DNA of 64,000 nucleotides from Phyto melanocephala (taxonomy: Eukaryota > Arthropoda > Insecta > Diptera > Rhinophoridae). Location: contig OW799233.1 in the NCBI GenBank assembly GCA_941918925.1, forward strand, positions 129,108,833 to 129,172,832. Direction: 5' to 3'. Shown here in pieces: positions 48,315-61,975 of this stretch. How positions within the stretch are numbered: the first letter of the stretch is position 1; each line of letters opens with the position of its first letter. The position numbers were made by a program, and so were the translations under genes. The notes under the pieces were generated by a model. That model had not been told where the DNA came from. It ran no database searches and saw nothing but the letters and a program-made list of their open reading frames with translations.

Positions 48315-50723
48315 AAAAGCTTTTGTGAATTCAAAAATTTGTTGTAAATTTGGAGATTAAGTTTTAAAAGAAAATCCTGTGTGTTACAAAGTCTTGCTTG
48401 TGTTCCACCTTTTACAAACGCCTCTTTTCACTTCACACAAAATTATTTTTTGTTTGATTTTACAATCTTACTGTCCAGTCATATTAATAGTGACTTTTTA
48501 AATACATTTTTAAAATGTCTCTGACATTAAAAAAAAAAAAACAACAATATAAAGTCAATAACCCAATATTTTATGGAATCCCAAACAAAGCCTGTCATGA
48601 CAATTTGGCAATAATACATTAAACATATTTCTCGTCTATAGACATTTTTATTTGGAAAAGTTAACAGACAAATACAAGTCCAACACAAGCGCGAACACAT
48701 TTACAAACTGAAAATTAAAGAAAAAAATTAACTGCAACATTAAGCCATAAATACCATTATCATCATTTCTATCAACACAAATACAGACACACACACACAC
48801 ACACATAAATTCGATGATGCCTGAATGAAATAGAGGCTGATACGACGAGTGACTTTATATGGGTGGACATGAAAAGTACTAAAATTGCCAAAAAATCTAT
48901 AGCTATAGTATACAGACATTTAGACTCGACAATAACTACTTACAAAGTTGTAGAAATTTTTTAAGTACGAACAGCCGACAAATGCAATAATTTTTACTTT
49001 ATGTTGGCAATATGGGCTGGGTGTTACGTGTGAGAGTATGTTTTATAAAAATATGTTTAAGCATTTTAAAAAAGGGCACGTCATTCATCTCACTATTATT
49101 CACGAAAAAAAAACTTTTATCATTATATCCATGACGAGGGACAGTCACTGCCTAAAGAGCTATGGTCCAAGGGTGCATCCAGTCCAAACTCTGTTTAGGA
49201 ACTATTCTTGCTGTGCATGGTTATTAGGCCTCAAAGCATGGAGACACAGATCTGTAGTGAATGTACACTATGAGAACGTATTAAATTTTCAACTCTTATC
49301 CACTAAGATAAATTACGGTTCTGAAATTTTACCAGCACTATTATGAACTTCTTCAATATTAACAGCTGAATGGCTTGTTTTCGTATAAATAGTGCTTTTA
49401 TAAAACTGAAGTGAGCCAGACTTCTTGTTTATTTTTTAATTGTTCTTTTGAACAAATGTGGTTTAATATGTATTTAACTATCCTTACCGATATTATTTAA
49501 TAATGAAAACGTGTTGTTTTTCCATTTAAAGCATTTCTTCTAACCCTAAACTGTGATCTGTCAAACTGTTTTTTTTAGGAAATGTTGGCACACTCAAATC
49601 TGTTTTCGTTTTGGATTATCATTTAAAATCTTTTCGCATATATTATTTCAACACACGATACCATAGTGTATTTGCTATTCGTTTAACCCCAAGCCCACTT
49701 AACAGACACATACATAGTCTTAGCAAAAGTGGCAACAATAAAAGCATAACCAACATTATACAGACAATTATGGATTTATAACTACGGCTAATGGAGAAAA
49801 AATAATAGATATGTTTTGCAACTAAACTTAAAAAAACTGTCCACCTACTTACTAAAATGAAACTTGCAGCAATATTTGTGGAACACTCATACCGAAGTAA
49901 AAAAAAAAAATACAAGTAAATTAAAATGCAAAAACCCCTGAAGGCGTATACCAAGGCGTAGTCATAACGTAACAATAACAACAACAAAAAAAAAATAAAA
50001 AACAATTGTAAAAGAATATACATTTCAAATAAAATTGATTTAGGATAGAATAACAAACATATATTTTTTACATGTGGTTTTTAAATTATATTAATAAAAT
50101 ATTTATTTTCTTGCATTAATTTAGCATAATTTACCCCCAAATGTATGCTTTAGTTTTGATTGTTATATTGTTATGGTGATATATGTATGGATTTGTTAAA
50201 GTCTAACAAAATGTTATTGTTTTTGTTTATAAATTTTTTTCCAAAAATATTTTTTTTATCTATTGTTTGTATGTGGGCGCTTGTAAGTGTTCCCTAACAA
50301 ATATTTTATTGTTTATTTAACTTTGTCTAAGGTATCAATAAATATTGAAATTAGAATTTGACAACAATAGCAACAATAGAAATGTATACATATCAGTTAA
50401 ACAAATATCAGCTCAAATAGCTGCAACAACTACAACAATATCGAGTAGCATTTTTGTGTATTTGAATTGTTGCTATTGTATAAATTAATTATGTTGGCAT
50501 TTTGTTTGAGTTACGTAAATTTGCAAATATGACAATGCCTTTACGTGTATAAGAGTTTGTGTGAGTGCTTTAAAAAATCTATTTAGGCGTGAGTCTAAAT
50601 TTCTCCGTAAGAAATAATTTTTGACTTGTATGAAAAAAAAACCATGGTTCCGACATATTCACGATGGTCTTTATAACAATATTTAGATGTCGCGAGCAAA
50701 TAATAACTATTTTTGTTTTATTA

Positions 50724-51479
50724 TATCCTTTACACAGTGAAAAAGGGTATCATTTCGTGTTAAATTTCTACAATTTTCATTTCCGACCCCATAAAATATA
50801 TATTTTCTGAAAGCTTATGAATACGGGAGTCGATTAAGCTCTTTTAGTCTGTCCGTGTGTATGTTGAAATCAACTTTTTGAAGCCCCCCGACATCGCTTG
50901 GACCCGGGTAAGGTATTAAAATATTAGAAATATTCGGGAGCAGATCGGTATTGAAAATCAGAAACATCGGTACATAAACAACTAAGATATGAGCAAAAAC
51001 CCACGACCACCTCGCTTTTTTTTCACAAAAACAACATTACAACAACAACATACATACATACAAACGTGTATACTGGTTAGAGAAAACGTGGCATCGAATA
51101 CCAGCTGAGCCAAAAATTTTTTTTAAATTTTTTTTTTTATATTTTTTTTTCTAATTTTATTTTTTATTTTATATATTATTTATATTTTTATTATTATTTT
51201 TTTTTGTTTTTAATTTTTTCTTATTTTTTTTTTGTTTTATATTTATTATTTATGTTAATTGTTTTTTTTAAATTTTAAATTTTTTTTAAATTTTTTTTTC
51301 TTTTTTTTAACATACATACATACTTACGTAAATTTATAATTTTACAATGGGATGTTTTTATATTTGTATGTACGTATTTCATATGAGATGAATGGTGATA
51401 CAAACTACTGTTATTGCATGACTACACGGTGTGAAGGGTATATAATATTCGGCACGGCCGAATATAGCACTCTTACTTG
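50724..51479 (+). mobile_element. Family-A dispersed repeat, complete copy
   Basis: Starts TATATCCTTTACACAGTG and AAAAAGGGTAT. It continues through the GACCCCATAAAATATATA, CGATTAAGCTC, GTGTGTATGTTGAAATCA and ACAACAACATACATACATAC blocks, then a T-rich core. It ends with GTGTGAAGGGTATA, the palindrome ATTCGGC-ACG-GCCGAAT (51447-51463) and CACTCTTACTTG. Confidence 0.85.
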
Positions 51480-54038
51480 TTTTTATTTTGTCACAATAGC
51501 TAAGTGCTTGCTTCAACTTTATTATTAAATGTTAACTATCAGTTTGATACGGTTGTGCTTTTAAAATAGTATGATTTAGAAAATTACCACAACAAAAATA
51601 TTTTAAAAATATAACATATTTTAAGAGAAAAAAAATACTTCGATAAATTTTTTTAATTCTAAAAACAAAAAATTTTAATTTCTTATTCCTTTACGAATCC
51701 AATACATCACTTAAAAAACATATAAAACGAAATTGCATTGTTATACAAAATTTTTTAATGAAAATTACCAAAAACAAGCATACAATATTGTAAACACATA
51801 CAAAATAGTACCAAGAGCACAATACAACTGGGGTTGTAAATTGAATTAATGTTGATTTTTGTTTGTCATATCATTTCTTTTGCATAACGACACATTTCAT
51901 TGTGTAGTAGAGCTTTCATGGCATGGAATCATTTTTTATATTTTTTCTTAACTCATGTTTGGCATAAACAAAAAACAGCAGTTAAATTTTTTAATAATTT
52001 AATTTGTGTTAAATTTAAAAATTAATGAAATAATTTTCTATTCTTACAAAAGTTTAAGGTGTTATAAGTTTTATTTTCAAATTTTTATTAACAAAATGAG
52101 AATTCAAAAGTAAAACAAAAAACTATAAAAAACTTCCTTAAAAACCCAATCAACATTTTTATTCCGTTTTAAAGTAAACTTTATTCAAAAATTTGGTGAA
52201 AGGTCTTCTGATGATCTGGTGATAAAAGCACCACTGAAATGCATATAGACCAGCTTAAATCCAACAACCAAATAAAATATTGAATTAATGGAATATTTAG
52301 AAATTTTCTATATTTCTATAAGATACATTTTTCGATTTGTACAAAATTTTAAGGTTTTGAGCACATTTTCATAAATTTATATTAAAAATTTTATTTTAAA
52401 TAATTAATGACGTTTATGCTAATCTTTTCTTTTTGAATAAAAAGTTATGTAATTCACTCATTACCACACACACAAATTATTTGACTTTTAGTTTTTGCAA
52501 ATATTTATTCCCATAATTATTTTGTCCGGTATCAGCTGATGAAGTAGACTTCAAAATAGGGCATTTAGTTATGAGGGATTTTTCACAACAATACAATTTT
52601 ATAACCGTAAAATTTAAAAACAATTTTCAAATCTGCCAAACACACTTTATTTTTAAAGAAAATCTTCCCTTTAGAGACAAACTGATGAAAAATTGATATT
52701 TATAGAAAATCTTTGATAATTTTAACTCCCCTTGCCTCCTGTTGTCAAACAGATTATAGTGTTTGTTTTCCGATTTATTTCTATTTGTAAATGCATGTAA
52801 GTACTGTTGATACATACATACATACACACATATGTATATGTGTGTCTGTTGGTGTTTATGTTTACTTTGTGCAATTTATGTACAAAGCCCATCATAAAAT
52901 TCATATTTGTATCGACAAAACATCAACATCAACAACAACAACAGTATATTATAGCAGTAACAACAAACAAAAAGCCTCAATAAAGTGATTTTATGATGTT
53001 GTTTTTTTAAAAAATCCTGCCAAATGTTTTCAGTGATAAGTAAAACAAATAGAATAGTAATACAAAAATATGCCTAACAATTGTATCATATGCCGTAAAA
53101 CACACATGCAGATAAGAACTCACATAGTTATTGAATACAACATGAGATGACAATTTTGAAAAATTTAGATACATGAATGATGGAGTGTGTATGCCTATGG
53201 GTTCATGATTGAGTGAGATAAAACAAACTATTTTCATTAATGTATGTTTTATTTTTTTGGTGAGCATGTAATTCATATGTACATATTTACATGATAGAAG
53301 ATACGGTACGAAACAATAACATTTTCTACCACCAAAAATCACCACAATTCTAGACAAATGATGAAGTAATGTATGAACGAACACACTCGAATATTTAGCC
53401 AAGGTGTGCGAAAGAGCACACTTTTTATTTTATAACACAAAAGAAGAAAACAAAAAATTTATTGTACTGAAAGAAGAATTTATGGAAAATTGCTCTAAAT
53501 TAAAAATATATATCTTTTTCAGCAGTGCTAATAAAGTTAATTTCTAGTGCGTGTTTTTCAAAGAAAAAAACATTTTTGACTTATTGTTTTACAATGGATA
53601 TTTAAGTTGAAGGTGTTTACCGTTATTATTATTTATTAATTAATTTTTTACGCAAAACATATTTTGCGGAAAGCGGTTTTACGACAAATCAATTTTCACG
53701 TATATTTTGTACGACGTGTTTTTTTTCCTTTAAGGTATTAACTATGTTGCCGTCTTATGACGCTTTCAAGTTACATATGAAAATGTTACTCTATATCTAA
53801 ACTTTTAATTTAAAAAGAATTTATCTGCGTTTGTTTGCAAATGTGCATGGTACAGAGGGTCTTCTTCTCTACGACTAGATTCGTAGCACTAGGTTTTGTA
53901 AACCTATTCGAGTTCAGTTTGCTAAAGAAACAAAAGATCTTTCTGTGCAAGAAGAAGCATATTTAAAAAATAAAATTAGCAATTTACAACCATCCATTTT
54001 TAACATCAATTAAAATTGTACATTCATTACAACTAACC

Positions 54039-54764
54039 ATGGTTGATGGTAAAGTCTGTAGTGCTTTAAGTAACAGTAGATACTTCATTTGAGGTGTAAC
54101 ACCGAAAGAAATTAATAATATTGACATGTGCTTAAGTAAACCCCTTATTGATACTGCTAGATATCAGTTTGGGTTATCTCCTCTGCATTCATAGATAAGA
54201 TTTTTCAAATATTTAATACATTTATCTTACCTATTAGATTTTAAAAAGTGGCAGGCTCGTTCAACAGATGAAAAGGAGCTTCTTGCACAGAAAAAACTAT
54301 ATGCACTTTAGGACACGGTTAGGTTTAATTGTCGACAAAGCTCAAATTGGCAGAAGTGGCACATTCAATAACGAAAACACTGAAAGAATTTTTTTTTGGA
54401 ATTCAGCTATATCAGCTGAAATAACTGGCTTAGATCAAGTAGTTATTGATCGGTCTCATCATCTTTTGCAATGTCTTTCGTCGGGATACAAATTTAGAGA
54501 TTACTTGTTAGGAACCGCGCGAATTCTTATTAGTATGTATCCATTGTATAATTTGCCTGCGTCCGTTCATAAAGTGTTAATTCATGGATCGGAAGTAGTT
54601 GATCACTGTCTGTTTTCATAGGCGAGCCCTCTGAAGAAGCCGCTGAATCTTGTAATAAATTATATAAGCAATTCAGATGAGACAACGCGCGAAAAATGGC
54701 TCGTGTTGTCACTAACACTGACCTTTTGCATACGTAAATTATCACAAAAGAAGAAGTCTATGCT
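54039..54764 (+). pseudogene. RAG1/Transib-like transposase fossil
   Basis: With stops and one frameshift near 54310 the plus strand reads MVDGKVCSAL, GVTPKEINNID, FGLSPLHS, then LDFKKWQARSTDEKELLAQ, then LGLIVDKAQIGRSGTF, AEITGLDQVVIDRSHHLLQ, and YPLYNLPASVHKVLIHG. A second shift (about 54620) gives SEEAAESCNKLYKQFR followed by DNARKMARVV. The order (an ALH-like site, KKWQA, a helical KVLIHG stretch, then E..E..NK...FR..NAR) parallels the RAG1/Transib catalytic C-terminal region. At least four stops make it dead. The class call is from pattern memory and could be wrong. Confidence 0.5.
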
Positions 54765-55130
54765 ATAACCTGAGGCTTTGCGTATGTTAAGTTTTTGAAA
54801 ATAATGTACAAATGTTGTATTAAATTGCCGTTATAAAATTTATTATTTTTTTTTAATTAATAACTGACATTTTTGGTAAATAAATTATTATAATATTATA
54901 TTTACAGACTTTTTTTATCTTAGTTTACCCTAATTGGCCCATAAATACCGTAAACATAAATATTCATATTCATTTTGATGACTATAGCTGAGTAAACTAC
55001 GTATGATCGCCATCCTTAGAAACTTGAACCACTGTGCATGGGGTTTAGAAATTTAATTACTTTTTCGTTTATATATATATATTTTTTTGTTTTTTCTTTA
55101 GATTTTAAAATATATGAAATGGAAATTTTT

Positions 55131-55340
55131 TTACACTAAGATTTAAGGACATCAGCAGAATGGCTATCGATTGGATTACCCAGGGACATAATTGCAGATA
55201 CTTGAAGGAGACAGCTGGATACCGAAATAAAAATTTTAGGACACAGCTGGAGTGAAATAAAACTGATTAAAAATACAAGAGATAATAGGAAGAACCTTGT
55301 TGAGGCCCTATGTTCCAAGATGAACTACAGGATGATATAT
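55131..55340 (+). pseudogene. Non-LTR retrotransposon 3'-end tail
   Basis: Plus strand: RMAIDWITQG at the start, then after one shift GHSWSEIKLIKNTRDNRKN and LVEALCSK. This is the widespread C-terminal tail of fly and animal LINE ORFs (pattern 'W.e...Ak.R..Wr..v.ALCS'). Confidence 0.6.
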
Positions 55341-55560
55341 AAATATTGAAAATAATGGCACTTAACTGAGACCTGTTTTCCACTTCGCATTGATGGGCTC
55401 GAATAAGAGCATTTTCCATAACATATTTAAAAATCTGTGGCTGTAGCGCTCGAGTTTCTGCTATAATATTGGCCTTGAATTCAAGGATTATATGGGGCTT
55501 GTTTACATGTATTCGCTCAATCAAATAACCACAAAGAAAATAGCTGGCTGCTGACAAATG
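55340..55560 (-). pseudogene. Mariner-type transposase fossil, C-terminal end
   Basis: The minus strand gives YFLCGYLIERIHVNKPH, then LEFKANIIAETRALQPQ, then VMENALIRAHQCEVENR and AIIFN. It corresponds to the end of a mariner-group transposase (usually 'FFLWGYLK..VY.NKP'). Same family as 44760-45480. Confidence 0.75.
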
Positions 55561-56075
55561 CAGGAAATGTGCTGGCCAATTAACTTTTCAATTTTTTAAA
55601 ATTATTCCCTCTCCAAAAATTTTACTTCCAAATGCTACTGTAGTTCAGACAGTGTTGGCAATGGTTTTATGCTGCTGAACTCGTTCGTGTCAAAGCTGAT
55701 AATACCATCATTCACCATCATGTACATCTATATAATGACCACATCATGGCGTATCCTAGATTTCATATTTAAAGTTATACTCTATTTCTCTTTGTAATTT
55801 CCGTTGCCGTTGCTTTATTTTAAAATTTTACTGGTCGCGCCATATTGGCATTATGTTTCGAACGCCATCTTTGATTTTAATTTTTTTTATAGTTTACTGA
55901 TTTATTGTGACGGTCGAAGGGATAAACCCCTTATTTCTATATTTAACCCATATAATCGCAATTTTATTTAAGACGCCATCTTGGCTATTTTATTTATCTT
56001 TTTAAATCAAAAATGATGGGGCTACATTTCTATTTGAATACACATATTAACTAGGTTATAAATTTCTATTTTAAT

Positions 56076-56826
56076 TATACCCTTTACACAATTTTTACTA
56101 CAATTTTTATTTCCGACCCCATAAAGTATATATTTTCTGAAAGCTTGTGAATAGGGGAGTCGATTAAGCTCTGTCAGTCTGTCCGTGTGTATGTTGAAAT
56201 CAACTTTTTGAAGCCCCTCCGACATCGCTTCTACCCGGGTGAGGTATTAAAATATCAGAAATATTCGGGAGTAGATCGGTATTGAAAATAAGAAACATCG
56301 GTACATAAACAACTGAGACATGAGCAAAAACCCACGACCACCTCGATTTTTTTCACAAAAACAACATTACAACAACAACATACATACATACAAACGTGGT
56401 ATACTGGTTAGAGAAAACGTGGCATCGAATCCCAGCTGAGCCAAAAAAATTTTATTTATATTTTTTTTTTTAATTTTTTTTTTTTTATTTTTTATTTAAT
56501 ATATTATTTATATTTTTATTATTTTTTTTTTAATTTTTTTTGTTTTATATTTATTATATATATTTTAATTATTTTTTTTAAAAATTTTTGTTTAAATTTT
56601 TTTTTAATTTTTTTTTTAATTTTTTTTAAAAAAATTTTTTTTTTTTTCTTTTAACATACGTAAAGTTATAATTTTAAAATGGGTTGTTTTTATATATGTA
56701 TGTTTTTTATATGTATGTACGTATTTCATATGGGATGAATGATGATACAAACTACTGTTATTGCATGACTACACGTTGTGAAGGGTATATAAGATTCGGC
56801 ACGGCCGAATATAGCGCTCTTACTTG
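56076..56826 (+). mobile_element. Family-A dispersed repeat, complete copy nested in B
   Basis: Starts TATACCCTTTACACA and ends with the palindrome (56794-56810) and GCGCTCTTACTTG. Conserved block at 56117-56290 and T-rich core at 56450-56650. The ORF at 56684 is translated repeat. Confidence 0.85.
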
Positions 56827-57420
56827 TTTTTTTTATCCTTTCTGTTGTCCAGAATTTATATATTTAGGAAAAATCAAAAATCAGTAGTATTTTTTTTTTG
56901 TTTTTACCTCAGTTATTTTCACCCAATAATAATCAGGAATAATTTTCGAGACCATGGCTTGTACTCGTAATTTGGTGTCTTTAGCGTGTCTTAAAACTAT
57001 TTAGCAGCCTTCGTGATTCGATATGTTTAAAAAACTATATATTTGTTGACATAACTTTTGCCTATAACTTTGCCGATAAGTGACGGAATTGTTCAACATT
57101 TTTATGAATATCGCTACAGCCACATCATATTTACTAATGTCTATAAATTAACCAAGGTTTGAAAATTTATTGGAAAAAGAACAGGTGGATGTGAATAGTT
57201 GCGCATATCTCTGAAAGAAATGGGGCTATAATGCTGAATTTCAATAGCGATTCATTACCAAATATATCCAAAGATTGTTTGACTTACGGAGTCTTCTAAA
57301 AGTTAATTTTATAACAATAAAAACTAAATAAAAAACGAACAGTAAAAAATCGACTATGCATATATGTATTTATAAACTTTATTTGGTCGGAAATGAGTAC
57401 GCAATGACAAAGCTATACTA

Positions 57421-57935
57421 AAGGGTGGTTAAATTTTAAGGGCCGATGTTGAATGTTAACCACACCTAAACGTCGAGTTTTTATTTGCATTTCATTTGAT
57501 ATTTCTTAAATTTAGACTAACTCAATTCGAACCATGGAAAGATACACAATCGAGCAACGCGTTAAAGTTATTCAGGCTTATTATTAAAATGGGCGTTTAA
57601 ATCAGAATGCATTTCGTGCACTTCATGATTCTTTTGTTCAAAATAATCGTTCAAATACGTTGACAAGCGAGAGAATTGTAAAAAAAAATATTTAAATTTT
57701 TTTTAATGTCTTCTTAGTTCGACATTGCTGTTTTTCGCGATAGTTTGGCAAAAGAGCAGTCACCCCTAGACTTATCATCGTGCCCAACAATTGAACATCA
57801 ACATTGTCATTGAAAATTTCGACCATCGGATGGAGGTGTGCCGTCATTTGGCCGATATTTTGTTCCATACCAAAATTATCATAATAAATAGAAATGACAA
57901 TAATTTTCTAAATAAATTGTGTTTTATTCAACCTT
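57421..57935 (+). mobile_element. Mariner-type MITE with transposase N-terminus
   Basis: The left end TA|AAGGGTGGTTAAATTTTAAG and the decayed right end CAACCTT|TA give TA flanks. Inside, an ATG at 57533 begins MERYTIEQRVKVIQAYY, then a stop, then NGRLNQNAFRALHDSFVQNN and SERIVKK (HTH-like start of the transposase). The rest is deleted. Confidence 0.65.
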
Positions 57936-60424
57936 TATAAATACCACGATAGGTGAAGGGTATACAAAAATATTGTTCTTCTTACTTTTTCATAGCTCAA
58001 GACTTTTTATATTTATATACATAAAATATCTAGAAAAAACAACAACAAATTTTTTACTGCTAAAACTTGCGGTCCCTGAATATAACTGATTGATGATTTA
58101 AGATACAATTCAAGCATTATGTTTTAGCTGCTTTGTGATGTTTGAAAGATAGAGTTTTTTTCTCGCAGCACTGTGTTTATTGTTTAATAATTTAATGTTG
58201 CCATATCAAAAATTGGTGGATTTAAAAGCTCATAGTTGTTAAAAATTTTTTAGAAAGATGTACATATTTCTGTGGCAAAACGGAAGAACTACTTAAGTCG
58301 ACATAGGGTCAAATTGAGATAATAACATCATTGCAGTGCCGCCGTTTTAATCCCCTTTAAGCAATTATTCAACTATTTGGGACAACTTCACAGGAAGTTA
58401 TAGAGTTGAAATTCATTGTCTTCATTTTTTAGCGAACAATATCATTTGGAATAAATTTTTTTTTTACCCATAATATAACTAAGTATGCGAAATCTTTTTA
58501 ACTAAATGCTAGTTAATTTGTGCAAAGCGCAATTGATATAATAGTCTTTATTTTTGGGAGAATAAATTTATAAAAATTAACTCAAAAAGTGCTTTGCGGA
58601 AAAACAAAAAAAAAAAAACATACATAAGCAGTTTTTCCTTACTGCCACAGGTTTAACATTTTTTCCAAACTTCTAAAACGGTTAAAAAATTCCAAATTTA
58701 GGAGAATTATAATATGACATCATCGCATATATTTTTTGTATAGAGAACTTTAGTATAAAATTTTCTATTTCCATTGCTATTTTTCTAACCACGACTGTTA
58801 TCAAAAACACATTAAAATCTGGAAATCTTGTTAGTTTTTTTTTTTAGTTGAGTTTAATTTAGTGGCAGTCGGATAATAGATGCGTGTCACGTTCGTTTAA
58901 AGTGAGATGAGAATATGGCAAAAAGCTAATGGATAAACTTCAATGTGTCATTTCAATCCACTTTTAACAGACTCTAACGTTGGGCTTATGTTAAAAATGA
59001 CAAAGCCGCTGATACTATTGTTGTTGTTTTTGTTGACAATGATGATTGTCTCATCATACTGGTCTTATCACACGGCTCTCTTTCTTAAAAGAATATATAT
59101 TATTAGCTTTATTTTTTATGTATATGCATATGTCTGTATATAGCAGCAAAAGTTATGCATGCTAGTTAGTAAGTCAGTCTGTTATGGTTTATTTTTGTAT
59201 GTGTGTCAGTGTGTGTTTGTAATTTTCTTTGATTTATGTTTGTCAAGAGTTTAAGGTTTGTTTTGTGATAATTTTTCATGTGATGTGATGTGATACCTTA
59301 AAACATCATACTTAATCATTATGTGTATGTACGAATGTCTGTTTGTAGCTTTCTTTTTAAATAACTTTATTTGTATTGTTGAGATGATTTATAGTTTATT
59401 GTTTTATTTTTTTCATAATTCTTTACTTATATCCATGGATATTTTTTTATTTTTTACGTTGACTGTTAATTTATATTCTATGCTTTGTTATGGGCTTTTT
59501 TTCGTTTGCCTATAATTTACTTAAGCTAAAAGCATGTGTGTGGAAATTTTTTTAGATAATAATTATATTTCCTGTTTTTTGAGAATAGCATATTCTTTTC
59601 TGTATTGTGGATATGCACAACATTTCCTGTCATCATTATTATTGAAATGTTATTACATTAATGCACATCCTTTTTGGAAGGCGTTGTAAAAAAAGTACGT
59701 ACTTTTCTTGCTACACTTTTATTTGTTACATAGCCTGTTAGTTATGAAATTCGTGTTGAGTTTAAGTAATTTCCGGTTTTACAGTGTGCGAACTAAATAA
59801 AGAAGCATTGTGTTTATTTTTCCAAAGCCTGCCATTTGTAAATAGGTGATTAAGAAAAAAAACCTATAAAAATAAAAATAAAGGAATTTTTAAAGAAAAA
59901 AAATTTCTTTAACATTTACTAGATATTGGCGCCTTGCGGTATGCTACGACAATCAACTAAATGTTTAGAACACATAGATAATTTGAAAAAAAAAATAAAT
60001 TTCGTTTCAATATATACATTTCTTAACCGCGTTTAAACAAATTTTAATTATTCTTATTGTTAATTATATTTATAAAATAAACCTTGAATTCACGTTAACA
60101 AAAGTATTAAAAATCTGTCACCTAGTCTGAAAAGTCGAAGAAAAAATTAATAATTTTGGATAATTTATAATTTACAAAATGTGGCAGAAAAATTTAAGGT
60201 AGAAAAATTTTAAGATATTTTTTTTTCAAATAATAGTTAAAAATGCTGTATTCGGCCGAACCGATTACACCCTTCACCATAATCGTGTACATTGGTATAA
60301 TGACCTCATGGTAGCGAAGTCTAGATATCAGATTAAATGTTATACACCATTTTGCTTTGGAAGCCTTTTTTGATCCAGAATTTGTTTATGATTTACCGTA
60401 TTATACTCGTCGAGTTCTTATTTT

Positions 60425-61294
60425 TATACCCTTCACACAGTGAAAAAGGGTATATGTATATAGGTTTGTCATTCCGTGTAAAATTTCTACAATTTTCATT
60501 TCCGACCCCATAAAGTATATATTTTGTGAAAGCTTATGAATAGGGGAGTCGATTAAGCTCTGTCAGTCTGTCCGTGTGTATGTTGAAATCAACTTTTTAA
60601 AGCCCCTCGAAATCGCTTGGACCCGGACAAAAACAACATTACAACAACAACATACATACATACATATAAACGTGTATATTGGTTAAAGTAAACGTGGCAT
60701 CGAATCCCAGCTGAGCCAAAAAAAATATATTTTATATTTTTTTTTTAATTTTTTTTTATATTTTATTTAATATATTATTTATATTTTTATTATTGTTTTT
60801 TTAATATTTTTTATTTTTTACTTAATATATTATTTATATTTTTATTATTATTTTATTTTTTATTTTTTATTTAATATATTATTTACATTTTTATTATTGT
60901 TTTTTTTAATATTTTTTATTTAATATATTATTTATATTTTTATTATTATTTTTTTTAAAATTTTTTTTTTTTTTTTTTTTTTTATTTATTTTTTTTAATT
61001 TTTTTTTATTTTTTATTTAATATATTATTTATATTTTTATTATTATTTTTTTTAAAATATTTTTTTAATTTTTTTTTAGTTTTTTTTTATTTTTTTTATT
61101 TTTTTATTTTTATTTTTTTTAAAATACATAGTTAATTTTTAATTTTACAATGGGATGTTTTTTATATGTATGTTTTTTATATATGTTGTACGTATTTCAA
61201 AGAGGAATGGTGATACAAACTACTGTTATTGCATGACTACACGTTGTGAAGGGTATATAAGATTCGGCACGGCCGAATATAGCACTTTTACTTG
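60425..61294 (+). mobile_element. Family-A dispersed repeat with expanded T-rich core, nested in B
   Basis: Starts TATACCCTTCACACAGTG and AAAAAGGGTATA. The conserved block is shortened: the segment between GACCCGGAC and AAAAACAACATTAC is deleted. The core is lengthened by repeats of TTTATTTAATATATTATTTA to about 420 bp. It ends with the palindrome at 61262-61278 and ACTTTTACTTG. Confidence 0.85.
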
Positions 61295-61975
61295 TTGATA
61301 CACATATTGATGATGTTAAAAAAGAAATATATCCTCCATTTATTTGGGATGCCACCTTAGATTCAACACTTTCGGACAATTTACCGTATTTAACTAGTGA
61401 ATTACTTTCATCTGATACCACTATTGTGAGGGTTGAAGGAAATAAAATTCATTTTTATTAGGACATGATCATGAATTTTTACCACTTTATATTTTACTAC
61501 TGTTCAAGACAATTCATTTAATATCAATATCGAAATTAAGAAAGAAAATAAGTAGATTTTTAATTACTAGATTTGCACCATATCTTAATTTATTTGGCGG
61601 CCACTTGCATTTTAAGTTTTTTATAAAGCCTTGCATTCTGCTAGTCATGGGCTTTCCTTTAATACCCATATTGGATTTTCTGAATGTCGAGAGAAGCAAA
61701 AAAAATCTATTGCCGTGGGTAATTTTTACCAAAAAAAAAAACAAGGAAACGGTTGTAGCTTGAAGCTTCTGTCTTTGTTAGTTTTTCTCAGGAATAACTT
61801 TTGAGACTATGGCTTGCAACATTAGCATTAGGAACTTGATATATTAGAAAAAAAAAATTTTTCGCCAACAACTCTGCCGATTAGTGACCGATTTTACAAA
61901 TTTATTTTACGATTAGGCCTAGAGACATATCATATTTGTAAGTAAGGAAAGAGATCGAAAATATCTTAACACATG

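Larger units (their letters stand above)
55690..57966 (-). mobile_element. Family-B dispersed repeat carrying two nested insertions
   Basis: The B sequence (CATTCACCATCATGTACATC at the left, CGCCATCTTTGATTTT, then ACTTTGCCGATAAGTGACG and ATTTCAATAGCGATTCATTA) is broken by the A copy at 56076-56826 and near its end by a mariner MITE at 57421-57935. After the second insert the expected B end, AGGTGAAGGGTATAC, resumes. Confidence 0.7.

Noticed and set aside
49643..50056. 137-codon minus-strand open frame rich in Leu, Phe and Tyr
   Set aside because: It arises from AT-rich DNA with CAA/AAT repeats; there is no recognisable domain, start context or splice support.
53007..53402. 131-codon minus-strand open frame
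   Set aside because: Composition follows the AT-rich background; no known motif, no neighbouring exon signals. Cannot be supported as a gene.
58943..59143. 66-codon open frame with a hydrophobic LLLLFLL segment
   Set aside because: A signal-like stretch can arise from TTG repeats (GTTGTTGTTTTTGTTGA); no further exon evidence.
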